DNA of 64,000 nt from Corynebacterium faecale (GTDB lineage Bacteria; Actinomycetota; Actinomycetes; Mycobacteriales; Mycobacteriaceae). Positions 46,007-54,949 of the stretch are shown one piece after another; position 1 is the stretch's first letter, and every line of letters starts with the position of its first letter. A model generated the notes under the pieces. It was not told the origin of the DNA, made no database searches, and was given only the letters and a program-made list of their open reading frames with translations. Both the position numbers and the translations under genes were made by a program. The stretch is taken from positions 1,054,001-1,118,000 of the forward strand of contig NZ_CP047204.1 of the NCBI RefSeq assembly GCF_030408735.1. Reading direction: 5' to 3'.

Positions 46007-49000
46007 ATGCATGCAGATGAAGTGCGGGATCCCAGCCAAATTGAAAAACTGAGGATAGCCGAGGCAACTCACGATCCTGTAAAAGTCTATTCCAAGCTTC
46101 AGAGGGCTATTCAGGAATCGCAGACTGGTGGCGTAAAGCTGAAAGATTGGCAACAAGAACGATTTGATTTAAAACGTCGAATTTCAAATGCGCATGAAGC
46201 CCTAAATAACGAACGAAAAACTTCTCAGAGTCTCCGCGAAGAATTGGAGGCAGAAAAGCAAACTGTTGCCGATCTAACGCGCCAGGTGAGATTGCTTAGA
46301 GAACAGTTGGTGGCACTGCGGACTTCAACGACGATGAGGGCGGGAAAGATCGTTGCCGCTCCTTATAGGTTTTCTAACCAAGCACTGACCAAGTCTAAGA
46401 GGGTGGCCAAGGAACAACTACGCTTTCTGAAAAACCTCACTGAAGTAAAGAAAGTGAAAGAACTGGAAGTGGGTGCCGGGAAGCAGAATCTCGCACTACC
46501 GCATCCTCCAGAAAAAAATGAACCCGAACGCGCGCCCCAGGTAAAACCCAAGTCGAAAGGCATCTCTGCAACTCCACAACCTTCCGTGGAACGCCAATTG
46601 AATGATGCCTGGTACAACCGTGGCTCGATCAGCGAGTCGTATGCCATTCTCCAGGCATTAGGGGATAACACATCCAAGTTATCGGATAAAGGATTAATTC
46701 TAAAGAAGCGTGTTGAAGGTGCTTATCGGCTATTCAATGGTCAACTGAAGGTACCTAACCGCTCTCAGGGATGTGCATATACTCCTGAGAACCAGCGGAT
46801 CATGTACGCCGTGCATTCCACACCCATCTTCAACTCAAATGGCTACTCAACTCGAACTCGGGGTGTAGCAGAAGGCATGCAAAAAGAGGGCGGTGATGTA
46901 GTTGTCGTCGCCAGAAGTGGTTACCCGTGGGATTCCTCCGTGGACACGAAGAAGCCTGGACAGAAACGGCATAGTGAGGAACTAAACGGTGTCACTTATG
47001 TCCATACGCCTGGTGGAAATCTGAACCGGGACAGCCTTGACCACTATATCCTCAAAGCTGCGGACTCCTACGTGCGCGAGGCAAGGTTGCTTCGTCCAAG
47101 TATCATCCAATCGGCTTCCAACCACAGAACTGCACTGCCGGCGCTTATTGCTGCCCGTCGTGTAGGAGTGCCATTTGTGTATGAGGTGCGCGGGTTGTGG
47201 GAAATTACTGAGCTCACCAAGCGGCCGGAGTTGAAAGGCTCGGAGCGGTTCAATGCCCAAGTGGAGCTTGAGACATTGGTTGCTCTCGAAGCTGATACCG
47301 TCTTGGCTATTACTAACCAGGTAGCTGATGAATTGGTCGCTCGCGGGATACCCCGGGAGAAAATTCATGTAGTGCCGAATGCAGTCGATACTCATGAATT
47401 TCTCCCGCTCCCAGAGGACTCTGAGTATGCGAAATCGAAGAAGTTTGATCCCACGGTTCCGACTATCGGTTTCGCTGGAAGCATCGTTGAGTATGAGGGA
47501 TTGACAACGCTTATCGACGCCAGCGCTCGTCTCAGCGGGCGTGGTGTTGCGCATCAGATCGTGATTGCCGGTTCAGGAGAATCGGAAGCATCCTTAAAAG
47601 ATCAGGCTAAAAAACTGAAGTTGTCTAACGTTCATTTCCTGGGACGTTTACCGCAGACAGACATTCCCCGGCTGATGAGTACTTTCGACATTGTCGCCTG
47701 TCCTCGTCTCTCGAATGAGATCACTGAGCTGGTTTCACCGCTGAAACCTTTGGAATCTTTTGCATCTGGAAAACCGACGGTCCTGTCAGACGTTGCCCCT
47801 AATATTGATCTTGCAGGGGAAGATTCTTCACGTGCCCAACTATTCGAGGCTGGGAACCCGGAGGATCTTGCAGATAAGATCGCGATTTTGATCGAGGAGA
47901 AGCAGTCTGCGGTTGAGCTCGCTAGGAGGGCGCGCCTATGGACTGTCAGAGAGCGCCAGTGGACCATGATCGGCAAGATGATGATGGAACAGCACGCCCT
48001 GGCCGCCGAAAGGTCTGCCCAAACCGCCCACGACGGGAAGCCCGTGCATGGTTTGAAGGTAGGCCTCATTTCCGACGAATTCACAGCTACAACGCTGGCA
48101 GGAACGTTTGACGTGGAAAAGCTTGGTCGCACCACATGGCGCGACCAGATTCAGCTGACCTCATTTGATTTGATCTTTGTTGAATCAGCTTGGGAAGGCA
48201 ACGATGCTGAATGGCATAGGGGAGTGGGTTATTACTCTGATGAGGAAAGCGCAGACCTGCGCGGCGTGTTGAGTCTTGCCCAGGAGAAGGGAATTCCCAC
48301 GGTGTTCTGGAATAAGGAAGATCCAGTTCACTTCTCCCGGTTCGCGCCCAATGCTGTTCTTTTTGACCATGTTGCCACCACCGACGCAAACATGATTGAG
48401 AAGTATCTCAACTTCCCAGGAAGCATGCTGAAGACCGCATCTGCTCTGCCATTCTATGCACAGCCTTCTATCCACAACCCGTTGAGGGTTGACCGTGAAA
48501 TTCGCGACACAGTCTCCTATGCGGGAACCTATTATGGCAAACGCTATGCGGATCGTTCGAAAGACTTGGAGAAACTCCTAGCTGCGGCGCTTCCACATGG
48601 GCTGGAAATCTATGATCGTCAAGCTGACAACCCTGATTCCCCATATAAATTCCCCGCAAAATACCAGAGGTCAGTTCAGGGAGCTATTCCTTATATGGAA
48701 GTAGTTGAATCCTACAAGACTCACCTTGCACATTTGAACGTGAATTCAGTGACGAACTCTCCGACAATGTTTTCTCGTCGCGTCATCGAGATTCCTGCAT
48801 CTGGAGGCCTCGTGCTTTCTGCCGCGGGGCGGGGAATTGTGGAGACGCTCGGTAATACCATCGCAGTGTCAAATAGCTCTGATGATTACCGGGCATTCCT
48901 CCATAGCTGGGTGACTGACCATGAGGCCCGTCTACGTGAGATCTGGTTACAGATGCGTACGATCTACCGAGCCCATACCGCACGGACTGCACTCACCGTG

Positions 49001-50488
49001 CTTTGTCGCACCGTGGGCATGTCGGTTTCGCCCGCGCAGCCAGCTACTTATGGAGTGAATGTTGAGCACCTTGATAAGGAAGTGGTGTCTTCAATCGCGA
49101 AGCAGTCAGTACTTCCCCGTCTCCTTGTAGCTACATCGAGCGAGCCTGATGCAGTCGAACAGCTTCGCTTAAGTGGAATTAGAGTAGTTGCCACTAAGGG
49201 AGAAGCCGCAAGCCTGGTTGATTACCTAGGAAATTGGATTCCGGGTTGCCACCGCACCTATTTTGAAGACCTTCTCACTGCAACGAACTTCGGTGATTGG
49301 GATTTCATCAGGCCGCTGCATGGAGAGTTTGATCCCGCGAAGGACTTCATTGCAGAAAAGGTGAGTGGCACTACTCAAAGCAATGACCTGGTGAAGGTTT
49401 CCAAATTCGGGGACGAAGATCTCGACGGTGTGGTGCTTCATCTTCCACAGTCTATTGGCGATACTGAAACTGTCGGTTCTGCTATAAACCATTTTGAGCA
49501 ATCCGAGCTGGTTCCAGGGACACGCGTCCTCATCGCAGGCCATGATCTAAAGTTCGCTGGTTTTCTCATCGAGGAGCTTGAACGTCGCGGGCTCGAAGTA
49601 GATATTGACCAATGGGCTGGACATGCTAAGCACGATGAAAAGACTTCAAAGGAAAAGTTGGCTCTGGCTGACGTGGTCTTCTGTGAGTGGGGTCTCGGGA
49701 ATGCCGTGTGGTACTCGAAGCATCTTCAGGACCACCAGCGAATGATCGTGCGAGTACATCTTCAGGAGCTGACTCTTCCATATCTCCGAAAGATTGCTCA
49801 TTCTAAGGTGGATAAATATCTCTTTGTGGGAGAGCTGATTCGACAGTCAGCCATCGTTTCTCACGGTGTTCCTCCTGAGAAGGCCACCGTAATGCCTAAC
49901 GCTGTTCTAACGACTAGCTTAAAGAAACCCAAAGCAAAAGATGCCCGTTTCGGGATCGGTTTTGTAGGTGTGGTTCCACAGCGAAAGAGAATTGACAGTG
50001 CTTTAGACCTTTTGGAGCTGCTCCAAGAGACGGATGAACGTTATCACTTGAGGATAAAGGGCAAACTACCTAACGATTATCCATGGATGAAGAGAGACCG
50101 GAAGGAAGAATTTTCCTACTACGAGGAACAGTTTAAGCGTATTGAGCAAATGAACGAGAAGAATCCAGGATCAGTGATTTTCGATGGATTTGGCTCCGAC
50201 ATGGCAGGTTGGTATTCAAAGGTTGGCATCGCAATATCCGTGAGCGACTTCGAATCCTTCCACCTGACGATTGCTGATGGCGCGGCGAGCGGGTCACTGC
50301 CTGTTTCTATGGCGTGGGACGGTGCTGACCTAATTTACCCGGATGAGTGGCTCGTATCCGATGTGGATGAAATGGCTGATCTGATCCTCAACTGGAATGG
50401 GGAAGATAACGGCTACTCTCAGTTCATACAGAAGAATTTTGAGGCAGACCAGGTAGCGGATCGTATCCTCAGTCTACTTGCTGGCTAA
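46007..50488 (+). CDS. Giant three-module glycosyltransferase
   Basis: 1,493 aa, cytoplasmic, start ATG at 46007 behind GAGAGG. Residues about 45-125 are a coiled coil (ERKTSQSLREELEAEKQTVA) ending in TTMRAGKIVAAPYRF, often seen before GTs. Module 1 (about 265-690) is a GT4-type GT-B: STPIFNSNGYSTRTRGVAEG, PFVYEVRGLWEI, TIGFAGSIVEYEGL, and LKPLESFASGKPTVLSD. Module 2 (about 695-1030) resembles CgeB/DUF3880-type transferases (VSYAGTYYGKRY, SRRVIEIPASGGLVLSA). Module 3 (about 1150-1493) is a second GT4-like GT-B (FGIGFVGVVPQRKRID, SVSDFESFHLTIADGAASGS). One polypeptide could build a multi-sugar repeat. A paralogue lacking module 3's catalytic half is at 56182. Confidence 0.82.
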   Translation: MHADEVRDPSQIEKLRIAEATHDPVKVYSKLQRAIQESQTGGVKLKDWQQERFDLKRRISNAHEALNNERKTSQSLREELEAEKQTVADLTRQVRLLREQLVALRTSTTMRAGKIVAAPYRFSNQALTKSKRVAKEQLRFLKNLTEVKKVKELEVGAGKQNLALPHPPEKNEPERAPQVKPKSKGISATPQPSVERQLNDAWYNRGSISESYAILQALGDNTSKLSDKGLILKKRVEGAYRLFNGQLKVPNRSQGCAYTPENQRIMYAVHSTPIFNSNGYSTRTRGVAEGMQKEGGDVVVVARSGYPWDSSVDTKKPGQKRHSEELNGVTYVHTPGGNLNRDSLDHYILKAADSYVREARLLRPSIIQSASNHRTALPALIAARRVGVPFVYEVRGLWEITELTKRPELKGSERFNAQVELETLVALEADTVLAITNQVADELVARGIPREKIHVVPNAVDTHEFLPLPEDSEYAKSKKFDPTVPTIGFAGSIVEYEGLTTLIDASARLSGRGVAHQIVIAGSGESEASLKDQAKKLKLSNVHFLGRLPQTDIPRLMSTFDIVACPRLSNEITELVSPLKPLESFASGKPTVLSDVAPNIDLAGEDSSRAQLFEAGNPEDLADKIAILIEEKQSAVELARRARLWTVRERQWTMIGKMMMEQHALAAERSAQTAHDGKPVHGLKVGLISDEFTATTLAGTFDVEKLGRTTWRDQIQLTSFDLIFVESAWEGNDAEWHRGVGYYSDEESADLRGVLSLAQEKGIPTVFWNKEDPVHFSRFAPNAVLFDHVATTDANMIEKYLNFPGSMLKTASALPFYAQPSIHNPLRVDREIRDTVSYAGTYYGKRYADRSKDLEKLLAAALPHGLEIYDRQADNPDSPYKFPAKYQRSVQGAIPYMEVVESYKTHLAHLNVNSVTNSPTMFSRRVIEIPASGGLVLSAAGRGIVETLGNTIAVSNSSDDYRAFLHSWVTDHEARLREIWLQMRTIYRAHTARTALTVLCRTVGMSVSPAQPATYGVNVEHLDKEVVSSIAKQSVLPRLLVATSSEPDAVEQLRLSGIRVVATKGEAASLVDYLGNWIPGCHRTYFEDLLTATNFGDWDFIRPLHGEFDPAKDFIAEKVSGTTQSNDLVKVSKFGDEDLDGVVLHLPQSIGDTETVGSAINHFEQSELVPGTRVLIAGHDLKFAGFLIEELERRGLEVDIDQWAGHAKHDEKTSKEKLALADVVFCEWGLGNAVWYSKHLQDHQRMIVRVHLQELTLPYLRKIAHSKVDKYLFVGELIRQSAIVSHGVPPEKATVMPNAVLTTSLKKPKAKDARFGIGFVGVVPQRKRIDSALDLLELLQETDERYHLRIKGKLPNDYPWMKRDRKEEFSYYEEQFKRIEQMNEKNPGSVIFDGFGSDMAGWYSKVGIAISVSDFESFHLTIADGAASGSLPVSMAWDGADLIYPDEWLVSDVDEMADLILNWNGEDNGYSQFIQKNFEADQVADRILSLLAG

Positions 50489-50517
50489 CGTATTAGAAGT
50501 TTGCCCTTCATATGGAA

Positions 50518-50556
50518 GACATCCCGCACCTAAGAGTTTTTAGGTGCGGGATGTCT
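50518..50556. terminator. Bidirectional terminator
   Basis: Long perfect stem GACATCCCGCACCTAA/TTAGGTGCGGGATGTC with a short loop and TTGTCT after it, between the convergent giant GT gene and wecC. Confidence 0.9.
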
Positions 50557-50589
50557 TGTCTGGAGGGGTGGAACGCTAAGGATCTAGCT

Positions 50590-51849
50590 TTAGAGCCAGA
50601 GCCCCTTCGTATCGATGATTGTCTTGCCCTTTAGCTGAGTTGCACTGACTTCCTTGAACTCGCGGTGATCGACGAGTACGACCACGATATCGGCGTCAGC
50701 AATAGCCTGCTCATAAGGAGTCAGTACAGCGTTCGCTTTGCCATCGAAGTCGTTTGGGAGCTTTTCCACGTTAGGCTCTACCGCCAGAATGGTCTGCTCT
50801 GGGAAACGAGCGGCCAGCTCCTTCGTGATGTTAAGAGCAGGGGACTCGCGGAGGTCGTCAATGTCTGCCTTGAACGCGAGACCAAGGGTTGCAATCTTCA
50901 CGGTGTTGGGCTGGCTGCCAGTGAGTGCTTCTGCGACCTTTTGGATGACCCACTCTGGTTTGTTGTCGTTGACTTCGCGCGCGGTGCGGATCAGACGTGA
51001 GTTCTCTGGATCTGCGGCAACGATGAACCACGGATCCACGGCAATGCAGTGGCCTCCGACACCGGGACCAGGCTGAAGGATGTTGACGCGCGGGTGGTGG
51101 TTTGCCAGTTCGATCAATTCCCAGACATTGATGCCTACCTTGTCACAGATGAGGGAAAGCTCATTGGCAAAAGCGATGTTCACGTCGCGGAACGAGTTCT
51201 CAGTGAGCTTTGCCATCTCAGCAGTCACAGCATCGGTGGACAGCAGCTCACCGGTACAGAACGATGCGTAAATCTCCTTAGCACGACGGGTCGCTTCCTC
51301 TGTTTCACCACCGATAATTCGATCATTGGTAATCAATTCCTCCATGGCCTTACCTGGGAGGATTCGCTCAGGGCAGTGCGCAAAGTAAAGAACCGGTTTG
51401 TTCTCTGGGTTGGGCTTACCATCAGCGATAAGATCCGGGCGAAGCTCCAGAATCCTTTCTGCCATGCGACGGGTAGTATTCGGTGGGGAAGTGGACTCGA
51501 GGATGACAAGCTCATCGCCTTCAAGCTTCGGTGCGATGGATTCAGCAACCGAGTAGATGAACTTCATATCCACGTTGTAGTCATCAGTGAACGGCGTCGG
51601 CACTGCGACGATGTATGCGTCAGCGTGAACCATATTGGTGGTTGCGCGGAACTTGCCGGATTCAAGAGCAGTTTTTAGTCCTTCTTCCAATCCTGGTTCC
51701 ACGATCGTGATGATGCCTTGGTTGATTCGCTGGATGTTGTCTGCATTAACGTCAACCCCGGTTACGTTAATGCCGCTGTTGGCCAGCACAACTGCAGTGG
51801 GAAGACCAATGTATCCGAGTCCAACAAAAGCTACAGAGGGGTCAGTCAT
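50590..51849 (-). CDS. wecC: UDP-N-acetyl-D-mannosaminuronate dehydrogenase
   Basis: 419-aa NAD-dependent four-electron dehydrogenase that oxidises UDP-ManNAc to UDP-ManNAcA. It shows the N-terminal Rossmann motif VAFVGLGYIGLPTAVVLANSG, then AVPTPFTDDYNVDM, ESTSPPNTTRR, AEMAKLTENSFRDVNIAFAN, and the WecC-type catalytic block GPGVGGHCIAVDPWFI with the nucleophile Cys. The C-terminal domain has LGLAFKADIDDLRESPA. The VGGHCIAVDPWF form separates WecC from UDP-glucose dehydrogenase. No UDP-GlcNAc 2-epimerase (wecB) lies in the window, so the precursor must come from elsewhere. It supplies a uronic acid donor for the locus. Confidence 0.88.
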   Translation of the reverse strand: MTDPSVAFVGLGYIGLPTAVVLANSGINVTGVDVNADNIQRINQGIITIVEPGLEEGLKTALESGKFRATTNMVHADAYIVAVPTPFTDDYNVDMKFIYSVAESIAPKLEGDELVILESTSPPNTTRRMAERILELRPDLIADGKPNPENKPVLYFAHCPERILPGKAMEELITNDRIIGGETEEATRRAKEIYASFCTGELLSTDAVTAEMAKLTENSFRDVNIAFANELSLICDKVGINVWELIELANHHPRVNILQPGPGVGGHCIAVDPWFIVAADPENSRLIRTAREVNDNKPEWVIQKVAEALTGSQPNTVKIATLGLAFKADIDDLRESPALNITKELAARFPEQTILAVEPNVEKLPNDFDGKANAVLTPYEQAIADADIVVVLVDHREFKEVSATQLKGKTIIDTKGLWL

Positions 51850-52178
51850 GTTTCAGAGTTACCTTTTCAGTTGGTGAGCTCTTAGGGAAGCATCGTGCTC
51901 CTGGTTCCGTTAAGAGCATCAAAACAAAAATCACTAAACGAATTTGATGCTAGTAAATTGTACAACAGTTCTTCTGTGAATACTTGAAGCGCATTCTGAA
52001 TTGAGGGCCCAGTCGCTTTGGATTGTAGGGTGAAAGAATAGGGCCTAACCCCAATGCCGTTCGGTTAAGAACAATGAATTAATGTCAACCCCGGCGTGGC
52101 ACACAAAATATGGGTGTAGCCCCTACTAAAAGTAGATCGTCTACCAGGACAGATCACACTTCAAGCAAGGGCTACAGT

Positions 52179-52820
52179 GACTAATTCTGCCACCCCACCG
52201 AACAAAACGGTACTCACCCCAGCACCTCGGGGAACTGACCACCATCATCCCACCCGACATGGTCGACGCGGCCCTTGATGACACCTTCGGCCGCCACCAC
52301 CGCACACGCCGTCTTCCCTCGCCCCAGGTGATCTACCTACTTCTCGCTGGGGTTTTTTCGCTGACCTGGGCTGGTGCCAGGTCTACAACCGGTTAACAGC
52401 CTCACTGCCACATCCCTTAATACCACCAGCTGCCTCATCAATTTCCCAGGCCATGCGACGAGTCGGGCCGGCACCGTTGCGCAATCTCTTTGATCTTCTT
52501 TCAGGCCCTGCCATCACCAGGAATGAGTCCATCGACAGGTTCGCCGGACGACTTGTGGTTGCCGTGGACGGCACCCAGATTCCAGTTGCTGATACTGATG
52601 CCAACCACATGATGTTTCCTAAACCCCGGGCTGGGGCAAACGGTCAGGCCGGCTATCCCAGATCCGTATCGTGGCGTTGGTCGCTACAGGCACCAGAAGT
52701 ATCATCAACGCAGTGTACGGTCCAGACAGGGTCAGTGAACTGGCCTATACCCACCAGCTGATCAGCTCATTATCACCTGGAATGTTACTGCTGGGGGACC
52801 GTAACTTTTCCACCCGGGAA
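52179..52820 (+). pseudogene. IS4-family transposase, 5' part
   Basis: Frameshifted pieces: TNSATPPNKTV, ELTTIIPPDMVDAALDDTFG, LPSPQVIYLLLAGVFF, SISQAMRRVGPAPLRNLFDL, VVAVDGTQIPVADTDANHMM (catalytic Asp) and MLLLGDRNFST (second Asp). At least two frame breaks occur, one in a run of T near 52350. It is cut at 52820. Confidence 0.85.
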
Positions 52821-54115
52821 CTGCGCCCGTATGGTGATTTGAGACAGGGTCTAGGAGAATTAGTACCATGTCGAATCGCCGTATCTTCACCGAAGAGTTC
52901 AAAGCAGGAGCTGTACAACTCGTCGTCTCCTCAGGGCGCTCCATCAAAGATGTGGCAAGCGAGTTGGGTATCAAAGAAGGAACACTGGGCGCGTGGGTAA
53001 GAACCTGGAAGGCCGAGCACCCAGACGCCGGTGTGGATGAACCAGGCCCAGTCGAATGGGCGAAATACAAGGCCCTGCAGGCTGAGAACGCCGCGTTGAA
53101 ACGGGAAAACGAGTTTTTGGGAAAAGCCAGCGCCTTCTTTGGAAGCCGAAGCACCTGTAGAGGATCTCTCAGCGTTCATCGAGCAAGAGAAGGCCGTCTT
53201 TCCCATTACATGGATGTGCACAAAGTTGGGCGTGTCCAGAGCGTCGTATTACCGGTGGGCCAAGCCTGCGGGTCTGACTCCGACAGCCATAAGGCATTCA
53301 GAACTCAGGGCTGAGGTTGCCCAGGAGTTTGAAAAAAGCAACCAGATGGCTGGCAGGGATCAGCTGACCACGTTGCTCAACCAGCGTGGTGTCAAAGTTT
53401 CTACTGGGACTGTGGGATCAATTATGAACGAATTAGGAGTGCGTGCCAGACGAATGCGGGCCTGGAAGAACACCACGGTCAGTGACCCTTCTGCCCGGAC
53501 CGAGCATATTAAAAATCATATGCTCGATAGCCACGGGAAACGAGACTTTACCGCTACCGTGCCTGGGACCAGGCTCGTTGGTGACATTACGTACTTAAAG
53601 ACGGGTTCCGGGTGGCTGTACTTGGCTACCGTGATCGATTTGGCTACGCGGATGGTGGTGGGGTGGTCTATGGATTCCAATATGCGCACACCGTTGGTGA
53701 TCAACGCGCTGGCTATGGCCCGTGATCATGGGCGTCTTCATCCTGAGGGCGCAATTTTTCACTCCGATAGAGGATCGCAATACACCTCCGAGCAGTTCCA
53801 GGCATGGTGTGCAGGCAACAAGATCACCCAGTACATGGGATTGACCGGGGTGTGTTGGGATAACGCAGTGGCGGAGAATTTCTTCTCACACTTGAAGACC
53901 GAAATGTATCACCATTACGACTTTAAGAATCACCTCTCGGCACGTACAGCGGTGATGGAATATATCGAGGGTTGGTACAACCGGCGCCGCCCGCATAGCA
54001 ATAACCAGGGACTGTCACCGGCGAATGCTTTGACCGCATATCAACAGCAGTATGGATTAGCAGCAGCGTAAGAAGAAAAATCAATCAAGCTGTCTCAAAA
54101 ACTTGACGAGCGCAG
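52821..54115 (+). mobile_element. IS3-family element inside IS4
   Basis: Left end CTGCGCCCGTATGGTGATTT then GAGACAG; right end, reverse complement, CTGCGCTCGTCAAGTTTTTG then AGACAG. The two agree at CTGCGC-CGT and at TTTGAGACAG. Length 1,295 bp. A solo copy of the left end is at 27564. No matching 3-bp duplication is seen; the IS4 sequence is also partly deleted at this point. Confidence 0.88.
52868..54071 (+). CDS. IS3-family transposase (OrfA and OrfB)
   Basis: OrfA starts at 52868 (MSNRRIFTEEFKAGAVQLVV, helix-turn-helix DVASELGIKEGTLGAWVRTW, leucine-zipper-like ALKRENEFLGKASAFF). OrfB runs about 53139-54071, with FPITWMCTKLGVSRASYYRW, LVGDITYLKTGSGWLYLATV (Asp), AIFHSDRGSQYTSEQF (Asp) and WDNAVAENFFSHLKTE (Glu). 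The domains are complete. OrfB lies in the +1 frame relative to OrfA, which is not the usual -1 programmed shift, so either a base is missing near 53130 or a nonstandard shift is used. Confidence 0.8.
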
Positions 54116-54494
54116 GCGCTACCCGCAGGCTGTGGAGCGGGAAGTGTGGGCGGTGTTGGTGTTGTATCAGGTCATCCGGATTGTGATGGCCGATAGTGTG
54201 CTCACCCTTGATATACCGCCGGTGAGGTTGTCGTTTAGCGTGGCTATCTCTGTTGCCCGTGACCAGGTTGTTTTAGGGTTTACCGGCAGTACTGACCGTA
54301 GTGTGGTGGGGTTTGTTGGTCGGATCGGTCTGCGATTATTGGACCAGGTGATGCCGAAGCGGCGGGTACGTACCCGGATCAGGGTGGTGAAAAGAGCGAT
54401 GTCGAAGTATCCGGCGAAGGGGCGAGATGTGGACCAGCGAACGTACCCGGCCACCGTGGAAACTCAGGTCTTGACAACCACCCCACCCCCTTAA
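54116..54494 (+). pseudogene. IS4-family transposase, 3' part
   Basis: The frame encodes RYPQAVEREVWAVLVLYQVI, MADSVLTLDIPPVRLSFSVA, and a tail RTYPATVETQVLTTTPPP. This is the C-terminal region of IS4-type transposases (the PxxVxxExWxxLxxYxxxR motif that carries the catalytic Glu). The stretch joining it to the 5' part is lost. Confidence 0.8.
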
Positions 54495-54515
54495 CCGAAC
54501 GGCATTGGGCCTAAC

Positions 54516-54949
54516 CCCGTTTCGTGGTCACCAGGTATCCTGGAATTCTGGCAGCAACATCCTTAAGAAACATGTGAACACAATATGGAAGTTAAATCAT
54601 GACTTTGCCCAGCAGCTATCCCCATTATTTAGGACACATTAAGGAACAGGCATGTCTTATTTTGATAAGTGCCCACGGTTGGAAGATTAACGTCTAGTTT
54701 TAGCCCCGTTCGGGAATCCACTTAGTGTTAGCATTTTCAATATGTAAATCCGGCGCTATTCTCGGAGAAGGCAAATGGGATCCGGAGTAGGTTCCAAGGA
54801 TCAACTCTGTGGTTTACGGTTAAGTAAACTTTATAAACGTAGTCCGGAGTACAAATACAAAGTAACCGCAAAGACTTTGTCCTGCGAATGATGCCACCGG
54901 ATAGGTGTAATTTGATAGTGTTCTAGACAGAAATTTTAGGAGAATACCA
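54516..54949 (+). other. AT-rich gap before the pyruvyltransferase gene
   Basis: About 430 bases with no convincing gene. The sequence is AT-rich. AAATTTTAGGAGAATACCA immediately before 54950 is a good ribosome site. Before the IS4 insertion this stretch was continuous with the wecC upstream region, so it was a divergent promoter region. Confidence 0.5.

Larger units (their letters stand above)
52052..54505 (+). mobile_element. IS4-family element with 10-bp target duplication, interrupted by IS3
   Basis: Terminal inverted repeats CAATGCCGTTCGGTTAAG (left) and CTTAACCGAACGGCATTG (right) are perfect over 18 bases. The direct repeat GGCCTAACCC lies immediately outside at 52042-52051 and 54506-54515. 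A 10-bp duplication is normal for IS4. The inner part is disrupted by an IS3 element (52821-54115) and a deletion. Confidence 0.93.

Noticed and set aside
47632..48135. Open frame antisense to the giant GT
   Set aside because: No motif; the sense frame is continuous for 1,493 codons with GT signatures.
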